From the NCBI RefSeq assembly GCF_051027545.1, contig NZ_CP194902.1, forward strand, positions 1,736,001 to 1,800,000: a stretch of 64,000 nt of DNA, given 5' to 3'. A program made the translations under genes and the position numbers. Position 1 is the stretch's first letter, and the number at the start of each line of letters is the position of its first letter. This document shows, piece by piece, positions 16,135 to 25,355 of the stretch. Under the pieces are notes generated by a model that was given only the letters and a program-made list of their open reading frames with translations, made no database searches and had not been told where the DNA came from. The stretch comes from Methylocaldum sp002005105 (GTDB lineage: Bacteria > Pseudomonadota > Gammaproteobacteria > Methylococcales > Methylococcaceae).

Positions 16135-19058
16135 TGGCCGATTCCAGCCTCGACCACTGCGGATGCTGCGCGGGCCTCGACGCCGAGACGCCGGCGCGCA
16201 TCGACAACCCGCCCGGCCAGTCCGCCGTCGCCTACCGGGTCGGCGTGCACGCGAGCTTCAGGGAATCCCTGCTCGCCCGGCTTTCGAGCAGCGGCTTGCC
16301 GGCCCTCGCGGGGCTTACCACCCGGGACGGCGGCGATTTCACCATCGCCCTTTGCGATGCGCTGGCCACCACCCTGGACGTGCTGTCCTTCTATCAGGAA
16401 CGCATTGCCAACGAGAACTTCCTGCGCACGGCGACCGAGCGCCGCTCGATTCTCGAACTGGCCCGCCTGATCGGCTACGAGCTCGCGCCCGGCGTGGCCG
16501 CCTCGACCTTTCTCGCCTTCACCCTGCAGGAGGTTCCGGGCAGTCCCGCGCTGGCCGCGGGTCCCGTGGAGATTCCGGTGGGTGCCAGGGTGCAGAGCGT
16601 GCCGGGTCCGGGCGAGCAGCCCCAGACCTTCGAGACCGTGGAGCCGGTGGAAGCCCGCGCCGAATGGAACGCCATTCCTGTGCAGGCCTCGGTCCCCTGG
16701 CGCCCGCGCTTCGGCGACCGCGAGCTGTGGCTGGCCGGAGTGGGCAACGGCGTGGGGGCGGGCGATGTCATCCTCGTGGTGGGCCAGGAGCGGCTCGACG
16801 ATACCGGCAGCGAGCGCTGGGACGTCCGGGTGCTCACGTCCGTGGAGGAGGACCGGGAAAAGCAGCGCACCCGGATCGTTTGGGACGAGCCGCTGGGCAG
16901 CGCGAGCCCCCATGTCGAGCCGGCAGGCGCGGGCGCGACAGTTTACGTCTTCCGCCAGCGTGCCGCGCTGTTCGGTCACAATGCGCCGGACCCGCGGATC
17001 TTGTTCACGCCGAACAACCCCGCGCCTAACGGTCTCCTCACCGCAGACGGGCAACAGTGGGCGAACTTCGGGATTCAGAATTCCCGGATCGATCTCGACG
17101 CGGAGTATCCGAAAATCGTTCCGGGCGGCTGGATCGCCCTGGTCGCCGCGGCGCCGCCGCCCGATTCTGTGGATATCGGGATTCTGGGCCCCATCGAGTT
17201 GATTCCGGTGGCTTTCGCCAACTCGGCCGTGGCGTCACCGGTCGCTAGCGCACTCTCCTCGATGCCGTCGGGTTTAGCCAGTGCCGTTTCGTCGAAGCTC
17301 GCCGCAGGGTATGTGGAACTCTATCGCGCCCAATCCGTCGCGCATCTTTCCCGCCGCGACTACGGCTTGAGCGGGAAGATTACCCGCATAGTGCCGGACA
17401 CGACCGAAAACATCGGCCTGTTCGGTCTGCGCGAGACCTTGGTGCTGGCCCAGTCCGAGCCGCTGCCGGTGACCTCGACGCCGCTCGGATTTCCTCTCTA
17501 CGGCGACCTGCTCGCGCTGGGCCGGCTCGCGCCGGGAATCGGCCCCGGCCGTGCGCTGGCGATCGGCGGCAAGCGCGCCCGCGTGCGGCTGCGCAAGGGC
17601 AGGAGCGCTGTGACCATGACGCTTGTGGAAGGGGGCAGCGTGACCGTCGAGGAAGGAGACTCCCTGCGCCTCGCGGCCGCGCCGGAGCAGAAATCCGGCA
17701 GCGCATGGCTGGTGCTCTCCCCGCCGCAGTTCGGCGAGCGGCTCGCCAACCCGGGCAGCGCGGAGTTGCGCCTCCGGCTGCTGGACCGGGACGGGCGGGA
17801 AGGGGTGCTGGAGGCGGCCGCCGCGGCCATCGAACCGGCGCCGCCGGAACCGGGCGACGAGGAGGTGTCGGAAATCGCTTTCGTCGGGGAACTGGCTACT
17901 TCCGTGAGCCAGGACCGCGACCGCAGCTATTTCACCCTCGCGGCGCCCCTCAAGCACGTCTACGACCGCGAGTCCGTGCGCGTCAACGCCAACGTCGCGC
18001 GCGCCACCCACGGGGAAACGGTGAACGAGATCCTGGGCAGCGGCGACGCCCGCGTGGCCAACGCCGGCTTCGGCCTGCGCCAGGCGCCGCTCACCTTCGT
18101 GAGCGCGGCCACCCCGAGCGGGCGCCAGTCGACCCTAGCCTTGCGCGCCAACGATCTCCTCTGGCAGGAGGTTCCCAGCCTCTACGCCCGGGGGCCGAAC
18201 GAGCGGGTGTACGAACTCGCCATCGACGACCAGGCGCGAGCCACGGTGCGGTTCGGCGACGGCATCGAGGGTGCCCGCCCGCCGTCCGGCGACCATAACC
18301 TGCGCGCCGCCTATCGCAAGGGCCTGGGGCTCGCGGGCAATGTCGCGGCGGGCAAGCTCACCACCCTGCTCTCGCGCCCACTGGGCGTTACCGGCGCCAC
18401 CAATCCCGAGCCGGCGGGCGGCGGGGAAGACCCGGAAGCCGAGGAGCGGGCGCGGGTCAACGCGCCGCTCACGGTGCTCACCCTGGAGCGGGCGGTATCG
18501 ATCCGGGACTACCGGGATTTCGCCCGCGCCTTCGCCGGCATCGCCAAGGCCCACGCCCTGTGGCTGCCCAGCGGTCCGGCCCGCGGGGTGTTCCTCACCG
18601 TGGCGGGCGAGGAGGGGAGCGCCGTTCCCGCGAACGGCGATACGTTCCGCAACCTGCAGACGGCGTTGCGCCGCCATGGCGATCCGCTCCTGCCGCTGAC
18701 CCTGGTCAGCTATCGCGACGCGCGGTTCCGGACGCGGCTGGCGGTGAAAGTCGCCGCCGAGGCCGAGCCGGAGCTGGTGCTTGCCGGCGTCGAAGCCCGC
18801 CTCAGGGAAGCCTTCGGCTTCGAGGCGCGCGGCTTCGGCCAGGGGGTCTCGGTGGACGAGGTGGCCGCCGTCGCCCAGGCCGTAACCGGCGTCGAGGCGG
18901 TGCACGTGGCCGAGCTGCACCGGAGCGACACGCCGGTTCCGAAATTCGCGCCCCGCCTGTTCGCGGCGCTGCCCGTGGCCTCCCTCGGCGCGGCGCCGCT
19001 GGCCGCCGAGCTGCTCACCCTGGACGCCGCGCCCCTGGTGCTGGAGACGATGTCATGA
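16134..19058 (+). CDS. baseplate wedge protein, gpJ/gp47 family (second)
   Basis: 974 residues from ATG 16134 (a GTG three bases upstream is possible); GGAGG lies at the right distance. It shows the J-like layout: DFTIALCDALATTLDVLSFYQERIANENFLRTATERRSILELARLIGYEL, a long variable middle, then RFGDGIEGARPPSGDHNLRAAYRKGLGLAGNVAAG and LTLERAVSIRDYRDFARAFAGIAKAHALW. It is longer than gpJ because of the middle insertion, as in other eCIS. Confidence 0.9.
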   Translation: MADSSLDHCGCCAGLDAETPARIDNPPGQSAVAYRVGVHASFRESLLARLSSSGLPALAGLTTRDGGDFTIALCDALATTLDVLSFYQERIANENFLRTATERRSILELARLIGYELAPGVAASTFLAFTLQEVPGSPALAAGPVEIPVGARVQSVPGPGEQPQTFETVEPVEARAEWNAIPVQASVPWRPRFGDRELWLAGVGNGVGAGDVILVVGQERLDDTGSERWDVRVLTSVEEDREKQRTRIVWDEPLGSASPHVEPAGAGATVYVFRQRAALFGHNAPDPRILFTPNNPAPNGLLTADGQQWANFGIQNSRIDLDAEYPKIVPGGWIALVAAAPPPDSVDIGILGPIELIPVAFANSAVASPVASALSSMPSGLASAVSSKLAAGYVELYRAQSVAHLSRRDYGLSGKITRIVPDTTENIGLFGLRETLVLAQSEPLPVTSTPLGFPLYGDLLALGRLAPGIGPGRALAIGGKRARVRLRKGRSAVTMTLVEGGSVTVEEGDSLRLAAAPEQKSGSAWLVLSPPQFGERLANPGSAELRLRLLDRDGREGVLEAAAAAIEPAPPEPGDEEVSEIAFVGELATSVSQDRDRSYFTLAAPLKHVYDRESVRVNANVARATHGETVNEILGSGDARVANAGFGLRQAPLTFVSAATPSGRQSTLALRANDLLWQEVPSLYARGPNERVYELAIDDQARATVRFGDGIEGARPPSGDHNLRAAYRKGLGLAGNVAAGKLTTLLSRPLGVTGATNPEPAGGGEDPEAEERARVNAPLTVLTLERAVSIRDYRDFARAFAGIAKAHALWLPSGPARGVFLTVAGEEGSAVPANGDTFRNLQTALRRHGDPLLPLTLVSYRDARFRTRLAVKVAAEAEPELVLAGVEARLREAFGFEARGFGQGVSVDEVAAVAQAVTGVEAVHVAELHRSDTPVPKFAPRLFAALPVASLGAAPLAAELLTLDAAPLVLETMS

Positions 19059-21253
19059 GCTTCGACGCCGATACCCTGTTCCGGCTACTGCCGGCCATAC
19101 ACCGCATCCGCGACGCCGAGCTCGCCACGGGTTTAAAGAGCCTGCTGACGCCGGCGGAAGCCGCCGAGCTCGCCGCCCTGAAAGCTTTGCCCAGTGCGAC
19201 CGTCGCCGAGCAGGAGCGGATCGAGGCGCTGCGCGGGAAAGCCGCCCGCGGCCCCCTCAAGGCCTTGCTGATGGCCTTCGCGGACGAGTTCGCGGTCCTG
19301 GAGGAGAATCTCGACCAGCTCTACGACGACCTTTTCATCGAGACCTGCGCGGACTGGGCGATTCCCTATATCGGCGACCTGATCGGCTACGAACCCTTGC
19401 ACGCCCTGGGAGAGGCGCGCGGCTTGGCCCGCGCCGAGGTCGCCCACACCATCGCCCTGCGCCGCCGCAAGGGCACGGCGGCGGTGCTGGAGCAGCTCGC
19501 CCGCGACGTCACCGGGTGGAACGCCCGCGCGGTGGAGTTCTTCCAGTTGCTGGGGACCACCCAGTACATGAACCATCTCAGGCCGCACAGCCGGTACGCG
19601 CCCGACCTCCGGCAATGGGAGCCGCTGGCGCGGATCGGCACGGCCTTCGATTCGGCGGCGCACACCGTGGACGTCCGGCGGATCGAGAGCCGGCGCGGGC
19701 GCTTCAACATCCCCAACGTGGGGATATTCCTCTGGCGACTCGACGCCTATCCGCATACCCGGAGCCCGGCGGTGCGGGTCGACGACCGGCGCTACCTGGC
19801 GAGCCCCCTGGGCCATCCGCTCCAGCTTTACGCCAACCCCGTGGCCGAGGACGAAATCACCCACCTGGCCGAGCCCATCAACGTGCCTGACCCGATCGGC
19901 CGCCGGATGCTGGATGCCCGCAAGGCGCTTTATTACGGTTCGCGGGAATCGTCCGGGGCGGAGGTCGACAACGCCGAGCCCAGTGTCGTGCTGTACGCGG
20001 ACGGGGTCGAGGTGCCCCGGGAAAGCGTCGTGGCCTGCAACCTGGCCGACGACGGCGGCGGCTGGGCGCACGCGCCGCTTACCGGGAGCTTGCCGGACGG
20101 TACGACCCTGGGCGACAAGTACGGCATCGATCCCGTGCTGGGAAGAATCGCGCTGGGGGATTCCGTGGCCGTGCCCCAAAGCCTCCAGGTCACCTATCAC
20201 TACGGGTTCCCGGCGGACCTGGGCGGCGGCGAATATCCCCGCGAGCGCCGCGCCGACGCGCCGGGCGCTCTGGTGATCCGGGTGCCCGACGACCACCCCA
20301 CGATCCAGGCCGCCCTGGCGGCCCTGGCCGGCGACGGGGTGGTGGAAATCACCGACAGCGGGCGCTACGACGAAACCCTGGCGGTGAACGTGAATGCCGG
20401 CGGGCACGTGATCCTGCGGGCCGCCGGGCGGTGCCGGCCGACGCTGATCCTCGGCGGGGATTTCCCCGTCACGGGCGGGGCGAACAGTGCCTTCACCCTG
20501 GAGGGGCTGCTGGTGGCCGGCGCGCGGCTGCACGTGCCCGCCGCGGGCAACGAACTCGCGCGCCTGCGCATCGCCCATGCCACCCTGGTGCCCGGTTTGG
20601 CGCTGGACGGGGCGGGCGATCCCGTTTCACCGGGCGCCGCGAGCCTGGTGGCCGAACTGCCGGGTCTGGCCGTGGAACTGGAACGGGCGATCCTGGGCGC
20701 CCTGCGGGTGGCCGAGGGGGCGAGACTCGCGGCCACGGATGCCATCCTCGACGCCAACGATCCCGCCGCCACGGCTTATTGCGCGCCGGACGAGGTTTCG
20801 CCGGGCGGCGAACTTTCCCTCACCGCCTGCACCGCAATCGGCAAGATCAACGCGGACGCCGTGGGTCTTATTTCCAACAGCATCCTCCTGGCCCGCGCCA
20901 CGCCGGGCGATACTCTGCCGCCGGTGTACGCGCGGCGCCGCCAGACCGGCTGCGTGCGTTTTTCCTATCTGCCCTTCGCCTCGCTGGTGCCGCGCCGCCA
21001 TCGCTGTCAGCCGGAGAGCGCGGAGGGTGAGTCCGACATTGCTCCGCATTTCACCTCGCTGCGCTACGGCGTCCCGGCGTATTGCCAGCTCATGCGCAGC
21101 ACTCCGGACGAAATCCGGCGCGGGGCGGACGACGAGAGCGAGATGGGCGCCTATCACGCGCTGTTCGCCGCCCAGCGCGAGGCCAATCTGCACGTACGTT
21201 TGCGCGAATTCTTACGCGTCGGGCTGTCGTCCGGCGTTTTCTACGAGACTTGA
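19055..21253 (+). CDS. tail protein I-like wedge protein with beta-helical C terminus
   Basis: 732 residues from the ATGA overlap at 19055. The first ~250 match tail protein I-type eCIS proteins: LYDDLFIETCADWAIPYIGDLIGYEPL, AEVAHTIALRRRKGTAAVLEQLARDVTGW. From about residue 405 (VIRVPDDHPTIQAALAAL) the sequence becomes right-handed beta-helix-like with repeated strand-turn units, which suggests a fibre or receptor-contact part. The C terminus has a Cys-containing eCIS tail (TGCVRFSYLPFASLVPRRHRCQPE). Confidence 0.85.
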   Translation: MSFDADTLFRLLPAIHRIRDAELATGLKSLLTPAEAAELAALKALPSATVAEQERIEALRGKAARGPLKALLMAFADEFAVLEENLDQLYDDLFIETCADWAIPYIGDLIGYEPLHALGEARGLARAEVAHTIALRRRKGTAAVLEQLARDVTGWNARAVEFFQLLGTTQYMNHLRPHSRYAPDLRQWEPLARIGTAFDSAAHTVDVRRIESRRGRFNIPNVGIFLWRLDAYPHTRSPAVRVDDRRYLASPLGHPLQLYANPVAEDEITHLAEPINVPDPIGRRMLDARKALYYGSRESSGAEVDNAEPSVVLYADGVEVPRESVVACNLADDGGGWAHAPLTGSLPDGTTLGDKYGIDPVLGRIALGDSVAVPQSLQVTYHYGFPADLGGGEYPRERRADAPGALVIRVPDDHPTIQAALAALAGDGVVEITDSGRYDETLAVNVNAGGHVILRAAGRCRPTLILGGDFPVTGGANSAFTLEGLLVAGARLHVPAAGNELARLRIAHATLVPGLALDGAGDPVSPGAASLVAELPGLAVELERAILGALRVAEGARLAATDAILDANDPAATAYCAPDEVSPGGELSLTACTAIGKINADAVGLISNSILLARATPGDTLPPVYARRRQTGCVRFSYLPFASLVPRRHRCQPESAEGESDIAPHFTSLRYGVPAYCQLMRSTPDEIRRGADDESEMGAYHALFAAQREANLHVRLREFLRVGLSSGVFYET

Positions 21254-21265
21254 GGAGCCCGAGCC

Positions 21266-24200
21266 ATGAGCTTCGACTGCAGCCGTTTCAGTTTTCACCC
21301 GTGGAAGGATTTCTTCGGGGTGGTGATGCAACAGGGGAGGGTGCAACTGGATTCCGACTGGAACGAGTGGGTGGCGGAGCTCGCGCGCCGCCTCCAGGCC
21401 GGGACGCTGGATACCGTGGGCCGCGCGGTGGTGCCCCGCACCACGCCCAACGGCTTCCGCATCCTCGCCACCGCCGGGGCGTTGACCATAGGTCCGGGAC
21501 GCCTGTATGTGGACGGCCTGCTGGCGGAGAATCACGGCGCACAGCCCGCGCAGTGGGACGCCACGCTCGCCGAACTCACCGGCACCGGCGACGTGCCGTT
21601 TTTCGGGCAGCCGTACCTGCCGTTCAACGCGACCGATCAGGCCGCGCCTGCCGATATCTTCAACCGTCCGGTGCTCACGGGGGGGCCGCACCTGGTGTAT
21701 CTCGACGTCTGGCAGCGCGAGGTCACCCACTTGCAGGAACCGCCCTTGGTCGAGAAGGCGGTGGGAGTGGACACCACGGCGCGCCTGCAAACCGTCTGGC
21801 AGGTGAAGGTGCTGGCCGGCATCGACAACGCCAATTGCGCCACGCCGGACGGCGAGGTGCCCGGCTGGGCGGCGGTCATCCGGCCCTCGGCGGGCCGGCT
21901 CACCAATTCCACGGGGGATGTGCCGGGCGATCCCAACCCTTGCCTGGTGCCGCCCACGGCGGGCTACAAGGGTTTGGAGAACCAGCTGTACCGGGTGGAG
22001 ATTCATCGCGGCGGCGGGCAGGGAACGGCCACCTTCAAGTGGTCGCGCGACAATGCCACGGTCGCCACCCGGGTCATCGAGATCCACGGGGGCAACCGGC
22101 TGGCGGTGGAGAGCGTCGGCCGTGACGAAGTGCTCGGCTTTCATGCCGGAGACTGGATCGAAATCCTGGACGACTGGCACGAGTTGCACGGGAGACCCGG
22201 CCTGCTGCGGCGCATCCGGTCCGGCGACGGGGTGGACGCCGCCACCCGCTCGATCTTGCTCGAAGACGCGCTGCCCGCGGGACTCTTTCCCGTCGACGCC
22301 CAAGGCCGCACCAACGCTACCCGCCATACCCGCATCCGGCGCTGGGATCAGTCGGGGCTGGTGCGTCGCGCCGACGGTTCCACCTTCCACGATCTGAACG
22401 CCTCGGCGAGCTCCGACGGCATTCCGCTGCCGCCGGTCGGCACCCAACTGGCGCTGGAGAACGGCGTTCTCGTCGAATTCGACCTGGACCCGGCCGGCGG
22501 CGAATACCGGGCCGGCGATTACTGGGTGTTCGCGGCGCGCGTGGCGGACGGCAGCATCGAGCCGCTGGACCATGCCCCGCCCCGGGGAATTCATCACCAT
22601 TATGCCCGGCTCGCGGTGGTGACCCTGCCCGATAGCGAGACCGATTGCCGGGTATTCTGGCCGCCCGAAGCGGTGGGCGAGAGCTGCGATTGCACCGTGT
22701 GCGTCCATCCCGAGGGACATAACGCGGGCACCGCGACCATCCAGCAAGCCATCGACAGCATCCGCCAGCGCGGCGGCACCATCTGTCTGGATGCCGGGAC
22801 TTACCGGCTGGACGCGCCGCTCAACCTGGAAGGCGTCCGTTCCCTGAGGATTCGCGGTCAGGGATGGCAGACTCTTCTGCAGGGGGCCGCCGCCGGGCCC
22901 CTGATGCGGATCGCCCAGGGCATCGGCGTGACCGTCGAGAACTTGGCCCTGCTGGGGGCAGCCGCCGGCGGAGGCACGACCGCGCTTATCGAGGTCGCGG
23001 CCTGCATCGATCTGCACCTGGTGCATCTGGCCGTGCTCGGCGTGGCGGCCGGCGATGCCACCTCCGCCGCGGTGGGCCTCTCGGGCGCGGTGCTCGCCGC
23101 GTCGATCCGCGATTGCACCCTGGTTGCCGAGCAGGGCGTGGCGGCCCTGACCGGGGAGCGCAATTATCTGCTTACCGGGCAATGCCGGGTGACAGACAAC
23201 GTGTTCCTGTGCAGCCAGCGGGGAGTGAACTTCGCCGGCATGAGCCTTCATTACGGCGAACTGCGGCTGGCGGGCAACTTGCTGCTCGGCTGCTCCCTGG
23301 CGGGCGTCGCGGTGACGGGCGGAGCGCTGCCGGCGGCGAGCATCGCCATTGCCGGCAACCTCATGCATATCACCGGCGCCGGGGTGGTCGCGGGCACCGA
23401 CGGCTTGCGCATCGTCGACAACGAGATCGTGGGCTCGGGCGAGGCGGCGGCGGACGGCATCGTGCTGGAACCCGGCCTGGACAAGGTTTCCATCGATCGG
23501 GTCATGATCCACGGCAACCGGATTCGCGGACTACGCGGCAACGGCCTGGCGATCCGCCAAACGCTGGGCAGGGCCATGATCAAGTCCAACGTCATCGAGG
23601 ACACGGGACTCGGCGCGCTGGTCATGGAGCGCAAGGCCGGCGCCGCCTATCTGTGCCTGGAAAACAACCAGTTTTCGAACCTGGGGGCGGGATTCAATCA
23701 GGAGGGTCGGCCGTTTTTCGGCGTGCTCCTGACGGATGTCGCGCGGGCTGACGTGGTCAACAACCTGTTCGCCGGCGTCGCCCGTCAAGCCGCCCAGAGC
23801 CCGCTGCGCGCGGCACTGCTGGCGGTGGCTTCGGGGGAACTGCGGGTGGCGGGCAACCGGATGTTCGGCATCGGCCCCCAGAGCTTCCTGGGGCGCACCG
23901 TGGGATTGGCGGTGGGCGCCAGCTTCAGCCAACTGGCGGTGGAAGACAACTCGCTGGCGCGCCTGGAGGGGACCGAAACCACGAGTGCCGCCGCCTGGCA
24001 AGCGATCGTCGTCGCCCCGTCCGGCGCGGCGCAGGGCGGACCCGCGGGCGGGACTACGGTGACCGCGCCGGGGGTGATGGTCTTGCCCGTGAAGGAAGGC
24101 TACCTCTACCTGAGCGCCTTTCGGGCGCGCATCCTGGCGAGCCTGGCGCGCGGCAATACCAGCTTGCGGGGAAACCGCCTGCGCGGGACGCTTACGGTAA

Positions 24201-24481
24201 TGCCTTTGGTGGAAATCGATGACGTGCTGAGCTGTCTCTTCGATCAGAACGATGCCGAACTGAGCGGTGCCGTCACCGCAGGACCGGCGCCGCTGGTCGG
24301 GCGCATCGGGTGCGATCACGCGAGCGTGGCCAACAACCGTCTGGTCGGCGTGACCGAATTTCCGACCCTGTCGCTGACCGCGAGAAATTTTGCGGTCCTC
24401 GGCAACTTGACCAGCGGTGCCATCGAGGTCAACGGAACGGCGTTGCCGGCACCGTGGAACGCATTAAATGTCCATATTTAG
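21266..24481 (+). CDS. DUF6519 protein with large right-handed beta-helix (putative tail fibre)
   Basis: 1071 residues. The N terminus FSFHPWKDFFGVVMQQGRVQLDSDWNEWV is the DUF6519 signature found in eCIS baseplate and fibre proteins. GLENQLYRVEIHRGG and ATFKWSRDNATV follow. From about residue 490 (ATIQQAIDSIRQRGGTICLDAGTY) to the end there are many NRLxG/NxFxG-like strand-turn repeats, a pectate-lyase-type parallel beta-helix. It probably decides which surface is bound. It ends 15 bases before the next gene. Confidence 0.85.
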   Translation: MSFDCSRFSFHPWKDFFGVVMQQGRVQLDSDWNEWVAELARRLQAGTLDTVGRAVVPRTTPNGFRILATAGALTIGPGRLYVDGLLAENHGAQPAQWDATLAELTGTGDVPFFGQPYLPFNATDQAAPADIFNRPVLTGGPHLVYLDVWQREVTHLQEPPLVEKAVGVDTTARLQTVWQVKVLAGIDNANCATPDGEVPGWAAVIRPSAGRLTNSTGDVPGDPNPCLVPPTAGYKGLENQLYRVEIHRGGGQGTATFKWSRDNATVATRVIEIHGGNRLAVESVGRDEVLGFHAGDWIEILDDWHELHGRPGLLRRIRSGDGVDAATRSILLEDALPAGLFPVDAQGRTNATRHTRIRRWDQSGLVRRADGSTFHDLNASASSDGIPLPPVGTQLALENGVLVEFDLDPAGGEYRAGDYWVFAARVADGSIEPLDHAPPRGIHHHYARLAVVTLPDSETDCRVFWPPEAVGESCDCTVCVHPEGHNAGTATIQQAIDSIRQRGGTICLDAGTYRLDAPLNLEGVRSLRIRGQGWQTLLQGAAAGPLMRIAQGIGVTVENLALLGAAAGGGTTALIEVAACIDLHLVHLAVLGVAAGDATSAAVGLSGAVLAASIRDCTLVAEQGVAALTGERNYLLTGQCRVTDNVFLCSQRGVNFAGMSLHYGELRLAGNLLLGCSLAGVAVTGGALPAASIAIAGNLMHITGAGVVAGTDGLRIVDNEIVGSGEAAADGIVLEPGLDKVSIDRVMIHGNRIRGLRGNGLAIRQTLGRAMIKSNVIEDTGLGALVMERKAGAAYLCLENNQFSNLGAGFNQEGRPFFGVLLTDVARADVVNNLFAGVARQAAQSPLRAALLAVASGELRVAGNRMFGIGPQSFLGRTVGLAVGASFSQLAVEDNSLARLEGTETTSAAAWQAIVVAPSGAAQGGPAGGTTVTAPGVMVLPVKEGYLYLSAFRARILASLARGNTSLRGNRLRGTLTVMPLVEIDDVLSCLFDQNDAELSGAVTAGPAPLVGRIGCDHASVANNRLVGVTEFPTLSLTARNFAVLGNLTSGAIEVNGTALPAPWNALNVHI

Positions 24482-24496
24482 GTAAGGAGTGAATTC

Positions 24497-24994
24497 ATGC
24501 GTGTCATTACGCTCAGGAGCGAGGCCAATATCGGTGCCTTGGCCGATCGCCTCTTCGCCAATCTCACGCCGGAAACGCGCAAGGTCGCCGAGGCATCGCT
24601 GCTCAAGGCCAACCCCCATCTCGCCCGCGCCGACGCCTTCAAGCCGGGCGCGGTGGTGCGGCTCCCCGAAGTGCCGGGCGTGAAGCCCAAGCCGTCGGCG
24701 GCTAACAAGGATCCGCGCGACGATCTGATCGACGGCCTCCGGGAGGCGGTGTCCGGCTATCGCGCCCGCTTGGCGGCGGGGCTGGAAGCCGAGAACGGCG
24801 AAATCAAGGCCCAACTGGAACTGCTCAAGCAGCGCGAGATCGCGGCCTTGCTGAAGAACGTGCCGGGTGCGGAGGAACTGGCGAAGGATCTCGCCGATTC
24901 GCTGAAACAGGCGGCCAAGACATTGCCGCAAGACATGAAACGCCAGGAGGAGGTGTTCGCTCAGATCGAAAAGGATCTTTCCTCCCTCGTCTGA
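24497..24994 (+). CDS. small coiled-coil eCIS protein with tail-protein-X-like N terminus
   Basis: 165 residues with a good GTAAGGAG site. The N-terminal ~60 residues (NIGALADRLFANLTPETRKVAEASLLKANPHLARADAFKPGAVVRLPEVPG) resemble LysM/tail-protein-X repeats. The rest is a charged helical region predicted to coil. It is last in the eCIS operon. The role is probably structural at the baseplate; this is inferred from context. Confidence 0.65.
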   Translation: MRVITLRSEANIGALADRLFANLTPETRKVAEASLLKANPHLARADAFKPGAVVRLPEVPGVKPKPSAANKDPRDDLIDGLREAVSGYRARLAAGLEAENGEIKAQLELLKQREIAALLKNVPGAEELAKDLADSLKQAAKTLPQDMKRQEEVFAQIEKDLSSLV

Positions 24995-25355
24995 TCGAGC
25001 GGCTTTTCCTAACCTCTTCACAAACTCGCTACCGGTTCCGGCAGTCTATTTAGGGGAAAGCAGTCACGAGGTAGCGAGCAGTGGACGCGTTTCTCAACAT
25101 CGATTGGGCGGAACTCTTCATCCCGAGCGCTCCCGTCGCGGAGACGATCATTCGCGGGACGCTGGTCTACTGGTTCTTATTCCTGATCTTCCGCCTGATC
25201 ATCAAGCGTGACATCGGCTCGGTTGCCGTCAGCGACCTCATCGTAGTGGTGATCATCGCCGATGCGGCACAGAACGCCATGGCGGCCGACTACAAGTCCA
25301 TAACCGACGGACTCATTTTGATCGTAAGCGTCCGAGCCTTACCGTGTTGACGGCG

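Noticed and set aside
1..24994. Interpretation as a prophage
   Set aside because: There are no head, terminase, integrase or lysis genes. DUF4157, DUF4255 and the AAA+ ATPase are eCIS markers.
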